A DNA stretch of 64,000 bases from Chimonanthus salicifolius (Eukaryota; Streptophyta; Magnoliopsida; Laurales; Calycanthaceae), in NCBI GenBank assembly GCA_013350335.1, contig CM023534.1, forward strand, positions 7,779,542-7,843,541, read 5' to 3'. Positions 48,520 to 58,085 of this stretch are shown in pieces. How positions within the stretch are numbered: position 1 is the stretch's first letter; the number at the start of each line of letters is the position of its first letter. A program made the translations under genes and the position numbers. The notes beneath the pieces are model-generated. The model searched no databases and had not been told where the DNA came from. It worked only from the letters and a program-made list of their open reading frames with translations.

Positions 48520-49995
48520 CAACAGGATCTCTCTACAAACAAGCTGCACTTCCCACATTTTACATCAATTCACCAAAATAAGAAACAAAAAAGGTTAATG
48601 CAACCATGCAAAGTAGTCAACTACTTGAAGAATCATTAAGTCATCGTTAGTGATGATGATGATGGTAGTGAAAAGTATCATAAAAATATATTAATTAAAA
48701 TAGAACCATGACAGAAATTATTTGGATTTTGTAAGAATAAAAAATATTGAGATTCTAGGTATCTATTCGATATAGAGGTTAAGAACAAGTAGGACAAGGT
48801 GGGCGTGTGCCTGAGCTATTTAGAAGGGCTCAAGACCAAAGCCTGAGCCAAGCCCAATCAATAAGGAATGACCATGCTTCATATATTTACTAGGGCCCAA
48901 TAGGTTGTAACTCAATTAAGCTGGGGTTAGCTTGCCTGTCTGTGTCTAAAGTCAATTAAGAATTGGTTAAATCCAAGCCCAGTCAGACGTTTGAAAAAAT
49001 TGGATCCAATTTTATGCTTAGATTGAATATTCAGGCTTATTCAAACTCAGTGTTTCTCAAGCCCAAGTTAGGAGCAAATTATAACAAGTCATCACATATT
49101 ATAAAATATAAAATTTATTTAGATGAATCCTATAATATATAAAGGGCCTCTAATGCATTAGGCACAACCCACCCTGATTTAAAATTTGGACCTGTTTTTG
49201 CCTAGACCAAGCCCACTTTAGCCCATTTTTTTTCTATTCTTCATGAGTTCGAGCTGGCTCGGGTTGAACTAGCTGAAGTTACACCACAGGGCTCAGTATA
49301 GGCCCATGGCCGATTTGTATGGTACAACTTCTGAATTTAGATGCAATACTGGTACAATTTATAACATAATATGAAAGAGAGTTTCTCCCATACACTATGG
49401 CTTACAATATTTTTCAGATCTTTCAAGATCCAGCTAGCCATGCTTATGATTGTTCAATCCCCACCTAAATCCATGTATATTAGGCTTGAACATATGCTTT
49501 TTTAGCCCATTTTAAACAGACAGATTTGGGCTTTTATAAAGCCCATGTGGCCTCTCTAAGGAGCTACACATATTTGTATAATTATATATATTATTCTTAT
49601 ATTATGATATAATTAAGCCATAATGACCCATGTTATATATGTCATTCCCTCCTTAAAAACAAAATTATCTCAATAAATTTTGAAATTAGGCCTTAGAATA
49701 GGTTTTATACCACATGAAAGGCTTTTGAGTTTTGACTCAGGTTCTCCTAGTATATTAATTTACAAATAACTCCAACATGTTCGTAGTCTTTTTCATCTGT
49801 GGAAAAAAAGACTTTGACTTTGGCCTAAAAAGTCTAATGGGCTATGAGTAGGCTTAAGCTTTGAAAAGATAATGAGATATACAGACTTGAGCTAAAATAA
49901 ATAAAATACCAGTCTGAACTCGGCCCATGGACACACCCATTTTTTAATTTTGGGCTGAGAGGGGCAGCTTCCAAATTTTCAAAATTTATATAGAT
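48520..49995. other. Intergenic, decayed GCCCAA-rich repeats
   Basis: Repeated GAGCCAAGCCCAATC, GGCCCA and AGCCC words between 48780 and 49930 suggest several old, overlapping repeats. No borders, no coding potential, no host gene. Confidence 0.4.
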
Positions 49996-50133
49996 TTTTT
50001 TTTTTTTTAGCAGTCATAAAAGAATTTCAATAAAAGAGGGGAGAAAATACAAAGAAAAAGAGAGGGTCTAAAAGGGGTAGACCCAAATAATAAACAAAAA
50101 AGAGAGAATACAAGAAAATAAACAATCAAAAGG

Positions 50134-50491
50134 TCACAATAATAAAAACACTCCAGCCCAATGGTTGTCGATTCCCAATTTTGCAAAGTAGTCCGCCACC
50201 CCATTGGCTGATCTTTGAATAATGGAAAAAGATACTTCCATTCCTTTGGCCAAATCTCTCACTTCCCTAACCACACTTGACAATCTCCAAAGTGGACGTC
50301 GTAAACCCGATGCCCATTTGAAATCATTTGCCGAATCACCCTCAATAACCATCTGACCTTGACCAAAAGCCTTCCAAATGACTAGAGCTCTCCTAATGTT
50401 AAGAATTTCAGCTTCGTTTGAATCTTTAATACCCACCGACTCATTGAACATTATGGATGATTCTCCCTTATGATTCCTAAGCACACCTCCG
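50134..50491 (-). pseudogene. LINE RNase H domain, split by an LTR
   Basis: C-terminal RNase H of the L1-type LINE: GGVLRNHKGES, EAEILNIRRALVIWKAFGQG, IEGDSANDFKWASGLRRPLW, VREVRDLAKGMEVSFSIIQR and SANGVADYFAKLG. Its N-terminal strand (KFNIDGSSREKPGLARIG) is on the other side of the inserted LTR, near 51395-51335. The Asp in FNIDG, the Glu in EAE, the Asp in EGDS and the Asp in VADYFA, the four acidic catalytic positions, are all still present. Confidence 0.75.
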
Positions 50492-51329
50492 TGTTGACGT
50501 TGGCTCATATCCATCTAACCCGACCAAGAGATCGGCTGAAATAAAGGAAGACAAATCTACACGACAGTAAGAGAGGAATAGCAGTTTCTATTCCGATGGA
50601 TGTGGGAAGGTAAACTCTGCAACTGCTATGTCTGGATAAGGGAGCCAACCGATTGGGATTAACAAGGAAAGAGGAATACACGGCATAGCAGGACTGGCTT
50701 TCCTAATCCCATTAGGAAATTGCTAAGACTGGGATCTCTCGGCTGAGGATTCCTCTCTTGGGACCGACTGAAACTTGCTTATAAAAGGTGACCTGCATAC
50801 AGCAATTAAGGGAGAGAAAGAGGGGTGTTTCATTGAGGGTCAAAAGGGCATTGCATCGAGAGAGCCAGAGTGGAGGATACACGGTTGTATACCTTTGGCT
50901 TGACAACACTGAGAAAACACACAAACTAGGAGACAACCAGCGGCTGTTTGCAGATAGAGGCGCAAACAGAGAGCTGCCATCTTCAAGTGTTAGGTGTAAC
51001 TGCCATCGACCAATAGAGGACACTGCTGACCTGTCTAATAGCAGATCGGTGGTTGGGTTCTTTGCTCAGTTGAGACTGGTGGTAAGAGAGAGACAGACAT
51101 TACAGTCGGGGTTTCACAAGGCAGATCTGCTGAGTTGTGTTTGTATTGGGTTCAAACACAAGAAACTATATTTTGTATATCTCTTTTATTTTCTCTCTTA
51201 ATAGAAATCTCTTTCACGCTCCGTGGACGTAGGCTTGTTGGGGCCGAACCACGTAAATTTGCTTGTGTTGGATTGTGCTTATTTTATTCCGTTCGATTAT
51301 TCTTGTTTATCACGCTGTAAGCGCTAACA
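50492..51329 (+). mobile_element. Solo LTR, 838 bp, nested in the LINE
   Basis: TGTTGACGTT at the start and GCGCTAACA at the end; perfect 5-bp target duplication CTCCG at 50487-50491 and 51330-51334. A TATA box TATAAAAG at 50780-50787 and the late block GACGTAGGCTTGTTGGGGCC then GAACCACGTAAATTT (near the R/U5 end) set its orientation as +. No internal domain or second LTR, so it is a recombination product. Removing it restores the LINE RNase H text on both sides. Open frames within it (50712-51201) are incidental. Confidence 0.88.
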
Positions 51330-51459
51330 CTCCGATCCTTGCTAGACCCGGTTTTTCTCTAGAGGACCCGTCAATATTAAACTTCCAAATCCCCTGTTGA
51401 GGAGGCTCCCATTTATCCTGTTTCCTCACTTTCCGATTTTGAAACCTCATGCAACCCTC

Positions 51460-52011
51460 TCATGATAATAAAAGGTCATTGATTTTCAGCCCTTTGAATA
51501 TTGGTTCCGCTAACAACCATGAAAACCAATTCCATTTAGCTCTATGAAAAAGGTCGGAATCGGTAGACGAAACACCTTCGAAAATTCTAGAGTTCCTTTC
51601 TTTCCATAAAGACCAAACAATCATGGTAGGTAGGGATTGCCAAACACATTTCAATCTAGGTTTCAGACATGAAATATTCCAAGCTCCTAATAACTGGGAG
51701 AAGGAATTTGAAAAGACCCAAGGAATCCCCAAGAAGTTAATGAAATTCATCTAAAGACTCTTGGCCACATCACAATTAACAAACAAGTGATTTACATCTT
51801 TCAGTGAAGACGCACACATAACGCAATTTATAACACCCTCACCCCTAAGCAAGCCTCTTTTATTCATTTCTACCCTAGTCAGAATCTTCTCCTTAAGGGT
51901 ACACCATAGGAAAATCTGTACCCTTGGTGGAATAACGCTTTCCCAGATGGATTTCGAGATCTTCTCATCATTAAGTACTTGACTTTGAGCCAGATGAGTC
52001 AAGGCTTTCAC
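51460..52011 (-). pseudogene. LINE zinc-binding (zf-RVT) region
   Basis: Two consecutive open pieces separated by a stop. The first (52011-51751) has SIWESVIPPRVQIFLWCTLK, TRVEMNKRGLLRGEGV and CVMCASSLKDVNHLFVNCDV, the Cys/His zinc-binding pattern. The second has WQSLPTMIVWSLWKERNSRI. This is the usual domain between reverse transcriptase and RNase H in plant L1-type elements. Confidence 0.75.
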
Positions 52012-52650
52012 TTATAACATGCCAGAGGAATCTCCTACCCAAATCATTTCATCATCATCCGAAGGCAAGAAAGAAAATTCCTCTAAAAGTGTCAGGAGTC
52101 CGGATCGACTCTCCTCTTCAAAGGACCTTAAGTTTCTTCGGAAATCCAAGTGCCAAACGATCACCCCATTGTCCCAGCTAAACAAATCTTAAACCAAAGC
52201 ATTTGCATTCCTCGAAATTCTAAAAAGTCTTGGTTAACAATCTTTTAAAGGCCTCTCTCCTAACCATAGGTCTTTCCAAAACAGTGTTTTATTACCTTTT
52301 CCAACTAGGAATCTGATGTTTTATCTAAAAAGATTGCCAACCACGCCCTCACCCGATCCCAACCTTCACCAAGCTTTTACAACCGAGGAACCTAAACTTT
52401 CTATTTTCTCATCAAGAAACCAACCTCCAGCTCCTGCAACCCCATATTTAGCTGATAAAACCTTAACCCAAAGCGCATCCTTCTCCCTACCAAACCTCCA
52501 AGCCCATTTACAAAACAAAGCCTGATTTTTAAGATGAATAGGCACGATGCCCAGCCCTTCCTTTATTTTGGGTTTCTCAACTTCTTCCCAAGCCACTAAG
52601 TGAATTTTCTTTTTTGACTCCTTATTTCCCCACAAAAACTTCCGAAATAA

Positions 52651-53649
52651 CTACTCAAGTTTTCTTTCAACACCCTTAGGAAGCAGGAACAATGATAGAT
52701 AATAAGTTGGCAAATTAAGAAGGACTGCTTTTATTAGAGTAACCCTCCCTCTTGATGATAAAAACTTCCTACCCCAACTTGACAACCTTTTCTCCACTCT
52801 TTCAATAACTGGGCTCCAAAACTTCTTAAGCCTGGGGTTCCCTCCTACCGATAAGCCAAGATAAGTGAAGGGTAATTTTCCAATACCACAACCGATGTTT
52901 TGTGCTAGTTCATTAAGACAATCCTCCTCCAAATCTATCCCTATGATTGAGCTTTTTCCTAAATTAATTCTGAGACCCGACACCAATTCAAGACATCGAA
53001 GGATAGCTTTAAACCCCAAAAGCTCCTGTCTAGTTGGTTCACAGAAGAAAAGTGTGTCATCGGCAAACTGTAAATGAGTGATTATAGGTCCACTGGCTGC
53101 CACGTCAAAACCGTTAACAATTCTCAATTCCCTCGCTTTATCCACCAAATTATTCAAACATTCTCCTACTAAAGTGAAAATGAAGGGAGATAAAGGATCT
53201 CCCTGCCTTAGCAATTTGTTTGAATGTATTGGATTAGTTGGGGAGCCATTCACTAATATAGAGTAAGATGTGTCTTCTATACATGCTTTCATCCATTTAC
53301 ACCACTTAAGCCCAAAACCAATCCTTTCGAACAGATAACCCACAAATGACCATTCCACAAAATCATATGCCTTTTCTAGATCAATTTTGAAAAGAACACC
53401 AGGGTTTCTATCTCTCTTTCTTATATGAATCAATTCATTGGCAATAAGAACTCCATCCAAGATTTGTCTATCTTCTACAAACGCACCCTGTGATTCACCA
53501 ATTATCTCCAGCAAAACTTTTTTTAGCATCTCTGCTAACACTTTAGCTAGGAGCTTATAAATACTACCCAACAGGCTAATCGGACGGAAATGGGACAGGT
53601 TAATCGGGCTCTCTCTCTTAGGAATGAGGGTGACGAAAGAATTCTTCAA
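52651..53649 (-). pseudogene. LINE reverse transcriptase core
   Basis: Longest open piece of the LINE (332 codons). RT blocks are well kept: FVTLIPKRESPINLSHFRPI, SLLGSIYKLLAKVLAEMLKK, SQGAFVEDRQILDGVLIANE, FKIDLEKAYDFVEWSF (first catalytic Asp), LLRQGDPLSPFIFTLVGECL, and HLQFADDTLFFCEP, the catalytic F-A-D-D box, intact. It then runs on through LPFTYLGLSVGGNPR and SRGRVTLIKAVLLNLPTYYL. A stop near 53716 separates it from the upstream PPGPDGFNFSFFKK piece. Interrupted overall, so a pseudogene rather than an active CDS. Confidence 0.88.
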
Positions 53650-53999
53650 GTTCTTATTAATGATTCCACTGTGATAGAACTCCTTAAAGAATCTGAAAAC
53701 ATCTGAACTGACTATCTCTCAACACTTTTTAAAGAACGAAAAATTAAAGCCATCTGGTCCTGGGGGTTTATCTTCTGCCAAACCTTCCAAAGCCTCGTTA
53801 ATTTCTTTTCTTGAGAATTCCTTTTCCAACCAAAGTGCCTTATCCATGCCAATTTGCTTAAAATGAATACCATCCGGAGTAAGTTTAGAGTTTCTAACAT
53901 GACTCAGAGAAGCTAAAGAAAGCCTATCAAAAGGAGAACTAAAGTTATTAGGTTCTTGGGGTCTAAGGTCATTGTCTTCGAGGATCGGATGCAAAACAC

Positions 54000-54640
54000 A
54001 TGTAGCATGGGCAGGGGCACACTCAAAAGAGAAAGAAGAGTAGTGAGGGAAGAGAGAGAGAGATAGGAGTGAGAATACCCGATCAACGTCGAAGAAAGGT
54101 GACAGGCCAACTGAGTCGATGAAGATATGTTGAGACGATTGAGAGAAGTTCAGCATAGCCCCTCTCGGCTCTCAAGAATCCAACACTAGCTGCAACTGGG
54201 GAATCTGAAAATCCAGCATCATGCTCAATTGGGATGGAAGAGAAATCTGAGACTGTGACCAAGAAAAAATGAAGAATGTCGTGAACTGCTTCAAGGTAGA
54301 AGAGAAGATCTGCATGGATGTGTAGAGATCCACAACAGGAGCACGATCTTCCCACAGTAAACCATCATCACCGTTAACATCAAAGATATGTATAGTTGTC
54401 TCTGCATCGGAACTGCGACAGTGACCACAAAAGGACGACCGGAAGAAATCTGTCTCGATCTTGCAAACCAATCTAGAGAACAGGCCCCGTGGACGGTACA
54501 TAAAAGGATTATGACATTAATAAAATGAGAAAGGAGAGAAGGTACCAGAGGCCGACGACAGCGAAGGCAACGCAGCAGAAGGAGAGGTAGGAGAGAAAGC
54601 GGACGAAGAGGGAGGATGCAGCAGGCGCAGAGATTGACGC
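54000..54640 (-). other. Unidentified insert within the LINE
   Basis: Between LINE text ending IRKAVIDHFVIIFRR (about 54630) and resuming LEDNDLRPQEPNNF (about 53985), the minus strand reads as sequence unlike any LINE domain. It starts with a CT-rich stretch and continues with an open frame at 54501-54172. No target duplication or terminal motif was found, so it may be a captured host fragment, a template switch at reverse transcription, or a diverged linker. Confidence 0.4.
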
Positions 54641-55269
54641 CGGAAAATAATCACAAAATGATCTATAACTGCTTTTCTTATACCCGGCTTATCATCAATT
54701 CGTCTACCATCCACCACAATAGTACTAAGTTAACGGTGTTGTCTCAAATAATCTAGGTTGCTTCAACTAGTATTTTTCTTGTCTTTATGCTATATTAAGC
54801 AACACAAATAAATAAATAATATAAAATAAAAAGAATAAAGTTTAAAATAGGGTGGCAATTTAGACACCTCACTTTTCTTTTAAGAGACCTCATTTTAAAA
54901 TTTTGTATGAAAATAGCCATTTTACCCCTCAATTTTTTTAAAAAGATAATTCCTCCAATCAAAATTGAGGAGCAAAATGGTAAATTCATATAAAATTTTA
55001 AAATATAGTGTCTCTTGAAAGAAAAGTGAGGTGTCTAAATGGCTATTCTAAAAAAATTCTAGTTCGAAAGGAGTTTCATTAATTATTCACTTTTATATCT
55101 CTATAATACAATTATTAGTGTATATCCAATGAAACTTTTTTTATTTAGTGTGAAGCATGAAGTTTGTTATTTTAAAATGAGTGATTAAAAGAACTACTTC
55201 AATATAATAAAATAAAATAAAATTAAATTAAATTAAATTAGGTGTCACACAATTAAAAAACTCCTGGGA

Positions 55270-55793
55270 GAGGACCCACATTAGCTAGTAAGGGACCCAC
55301 CGACAGACAGATACGGGTGACGAGGGGAGAAGTGTCCTCCTCCTCCTCGTCGAAGAAAACCAACGCCGCTTCCAGTACGACAGAGAAATAAAAAGGAGAA
55401 GACGAAGCTCCTTGCCTCTTTCCTCACGAACGAAGGAAAAAATTAAGAAAGGGACAAAAAAGGAAATCTCTCTGCGCGGAGATCTTTTCCTTGCCAGAGA
55501 AATCAACTTTATACAGATAATCGATCTTGTCAGGTTTGCGCCTTTCTCGAATTCTTTCTTCCTTCTCGGATCTCTCTCATCTCGTCCGATCCAATATTTC
55601 TTCTTTGTCATTATCTTTTTCTTCTTCCAAGTTTAAGTGATATCGAAACCACGGATCTCTCTAGTTGTTTCAGTTGAAGAGATTTCGGAATTTCCTGTTG
55701 AATTGTGATTAACCCGTAAATTTGAATCTTTAATTCAGGAATTCGAGTTTGTGGGGTTTTGTAAGGGATTTACGGTGAATTCAAGCTCCAAAG
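55270..55793 (+). promoter_or_regulatory. Lipase promoter end and 5' leader
   Basis: GC/CT-rich stretch typical of a plant promoter-leader junction. Two usable 5'-UTR splice donors are visible: CTTGTCAG before GTTTGCG (after 55533) and CTCCAAAG before GTTTGTTC (after 55793). The acceptor TTATCAG lies at 57998. The leader intron (about 2.2-2.5 kb) is filled with MITEs and a solo LTR. Confidence 0.5.
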
Positions 55794-55855
55794 GTTTGTT
55801 CTTTTTTTTTTTTTTTTATTATCAATTTGCGGCTTTTTATATTTCCTTCGTTTTA

Positions 55856-55998
55856 TACTCTGTTTGGATGTATGGAAAGGGAAGTAGTTTCTTTGGAAAA
55901 TTATCTTCTAACTAAAAATAGAAGTGGATTTAACATGTTTTAGAAAATTCGTTATTTTCCAACAGAAGAACTACCTTTGCATGCATCCAAAGGGAACC
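55856..55998. mobile_element. Tourist-like MITE, TTA target duplication
   Basis: 143 bp flanked by TTA on both sides (55853-55855, 55999-56001). Left end TACTCTGTTTGGATGTATGG; right end reversed GGTTCCCTTTGGATGCATGC; arms pair for about 45 nt. Located in the lipase leader intron. Confidence 0.75.
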
Positions 55999-56044
55999 TT
56001 AGGAATTTTTTAAATTAAAAATTTTGATTCAGGATTTCAACTTC

Positions 56045-57063
56045 GCAGGGCTTCATACTTTCTTGGAAAATAACCAGATTTTAACTAAAAATAGGAATGA
56101 GTTTAATGTTAGGAATAAATATGCGGAAATTAAAAAAATCACAGCAGGATAAAATATCAAGCACACCGTAACTCAAAGATTTACGTGGTTCGGCAAAACC
56201 CTGCCTACGTCCAAGGAGTGTAAATGTTCCTATGAGAGAAAAGAGAATACCCGTACAATAGTGAATGACTCCATGAATTTAAAGTCCAAACCCAAATCCC
56301 GAGTCCCTTGTACACCCATCTCTTCTTACCACTCTCAAACCTTGAAGAATAAACATATCTTCTATCCAGCTCTCCCTGGCATTCTTCGTGTGCTCCTCCA
56401 TGTGCCTAAACCTCTTGGTCTCGAAGCCTAGACCCGTAAGCATTGATATGTGCCCATTCTTGTCACCACCTTTCGCGTATACAACCATGCATTAATGTCA
56501 GCACACCTCTTTCTCTCTTGAGGTGTGTACTGTGGTGACCACCACAATACATGTGGCCAATGAAGGCACTCAGCCAAAAGGCATTTTCTAATGAAGCCAT
56601 TACACAGTAACCACACATTGAGAGAGGGAGAGAGATTTTTCTCTCCATTGCTGTGTACACCTATGCATTACATGTTGGTGCTATGTCTTACATTTTGCGT
56701 GCTTGGAAATAATTTGTTGATCTTGCCTGAGCCCTTAGTGTTTCGTTCCCTTTTCAGTTCTTAGTGATTGTTGCTTTATCTATATGTACATGCACCTTTG
56801 ATGCCTCTTTATCTATTAATATATGAATCATTTCAAAAATAAAAATTACATGTTGATGCTCCTAAAATTTTGGTGCCCAAAATTTTCTCCACCAAAAAAC
56901 GTTGTGGCCATACCGTGTGTTGCCCGCCATTCTTGTATTCCCATGGAAAGAGAATCTCAATTCCATTTAATTCGAGCAATATCACAACAATTAACCGCTG
57001 TTGGTTAAGAAATGGGTATTTTCCAGAAACATACTTTCCTTTGCGGTGCATCCATACCGAGCC
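56045..57063. mobile_element. MITE split by a solo LTR
   Basis: Left arm (about 56045-56106) has CATACTTTCTTGGAAAATAA. Right arm (56966-57063) reversed has GGTATGGATGCACCGCAAAG followed by GAAAGTATGTTTCTGGAAAA. These arms resemble the MITE at 55856 and are separated by the 859-bp LTR. The left end is eroded; borders approximate. Confidence 0.5.
56107..56965 (-). mobile_element. Solo LTR, 859 bp, in lipase leader intron
   Basis: On the plus strand it begins TGTTAGGAATAAATATGCGG and ends CAATTCCA, flanked by TTTAA at 56102-56106 and 56966-56970 (perfect 5-bp duplication). The block GATTTACGTGGTTCGGCAAA then ACCCTGCCTACGTCC is the reverse of the late LTR block in the 50492 copy, so the LTR reads on the minus strand, opposite to the lipase gene. 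No internal domain. Confidence 0.82.
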
Positions 57064-57418
57064 AGAGGGTCTGGGTTTTGCATTTTAATTTATTTGATGA
57101 ACTTTTGCTTCCTCGTGTGTCTTGAATTTGTTATTTTGTATTTTTTTTTTTTTTTGAAATTTTGAAAGGATAAAAATGGTTTGATTTGAGTTTGCTTGAA
57201 TGGATGAACACGTTTTTTCAACCAGAGAACTCAATAAGAGATGGTTTTTTTATTGCGATTTGATAGAAATGGTTTTAATCTGATTTGGTTTGATTAATTG
57301 AGCTTGGAGTTATTCGTTTTCTAATTTGCATTTTAATGATTAGGCTTTGCTTGAGTGCATAGAAGGAAAAGTACTTTCCTGGAAAAATAGTCGTTTTACA
57401 CTTAAGATGAATAGAGGG

Positions 57419-57471
57419 GCGTGTGTGTGCATATGTGTAAGTTGAATAGAGGTGCGTGTGTGTGTGCGCAT
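57419..57471. repeat. (GT)n-rich microsatellite
   Basis: Two GTGTGTGTGC-type runs separated by a short AATAGAGGTGC duplication, followed by a T-run at 57477-57491. Non-coding, in the lipase leader intron. Confidence 0.7.
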
Positions 57472-57509
57472 GCGGTTTTTTTTTTTTTTTTATAATTGTG
57501 GTCATTTTT

Positions 57510-57656
57510 CCCTCCATTTAGATGCATGTGAAAGAAAAGGCTTCTGTGGAATATTACCGTTTTTAACCAAAAAAACTGGTTTAACCATTTCTATTTTTAA
57601 TTAAAAATGACTAATTTTCAAGTAACTTCTTTCTTTCCAAGCATTCAAATGGAGCA
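57510..57656. mobile_element. Tourist-like MITE, decayed
   Basis: Left CCCTCCATTTAGATGCATGT; right end reversed TGCTCCATTTGAATGCTTGG. The arms carry GGAATATTACC / ACTTGAAAATTAG-like matches. Right flank is TTA, left flank TTT. Third member of this group in the lipase leader intron. Confidence 0.6.
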
Positions 57657-58007
57657 TTAGGCACTCAAGGGGAAAAAGTGCCATAAAAGATGGTTTTGTT
57701 TGTTTGAGAAATTTTGGTCCAATTTGTCAAATGAAGAGAAGTTAATTACCTTTTCATGGTTGAAGTTCTAGACAAAATTTTGATCAGAGTGGTCTTTATG
57801 CTTTGGCCTTCAAATTTTAGCTACAACATGTAAGTCATTGTGTTACTCTTGATAGATGAATTTTCTTTTAGTCCTGGTAATGATTTTAAAAAGAATCTTT
57901 TGACGATCAAACGGCTTCATTATAAACTTTTTGGCAGTCCTCTTAGAAGATTCATGTATTTTATTACTGCTTAATTTTTTGCTTTTTTGATTATCAGGTT
58001 TGGTTGC

Positions 58008-58085
58008 ATGAGATATCATGGCAACGGCAACCATGGCTACTGCAGCTGGTGCTGCTGCTCTTCTTTACTATACATTGAACCGTAG
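58008..58085 (+). promoter_or_regulatory. Upstream ORF overlapping the lipase start
   Basis: An ATG ten nucleotides before the lipase ATG, in another frame, opens a 25-codon frame ending in TAG at 58083-58085, inside the coding region. It lies downstream of the probable 5'-UTR acceptor at 57998, so it would be in the mature mRNA. Overlapping uORFs usually reduce main-frame translation unless the upstream ATG is weak; its context is TTGCATGA (C at -1, T at -3), a weak one. Confidence 0.5.

Larger units (their letters stand above)
49997..54722 (-). mobile_element. L1-type LINE, 5'-truncated, with nested insertions
   Basis: Minus-strand non-LTR retrotransposon. 3' end: A-tail seen as the T-run at 49997-50009. 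Domains in order on the minus strand: a pre-RT segment (VVDGRRIDDKPGIRKAVIDH, about 54720-54630), RT N-part with AEDKPPGPDGFNFSFFKK (about 53990-53719), RT core (53649-52651), a WAWRFGREKDALW region (52635-52366), zinc-binding zf-RVT region (52011-51460), and RNase H (split, 51460-51330 and 50491-50134). The endonuclease is absent (5' truncation). A solo LTR (50492-51329) interrupts RNase H; a foreign-looking block lies at about 54000-54640. Only scattered stops, so a fairly recent copy. Confidence 0.85.

Noticed and set aside
50712..51201. Two opposing frames of 103 and 137 codons
   Set aside because: They lie wholly in the solo LTR, which does not code for protein.
54172..54501. 109-codon frame on the minus strand
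   Set aside because: Inside the unexplained LINE insert; no recognisable domain, so reported as sequence context and not as a gene.
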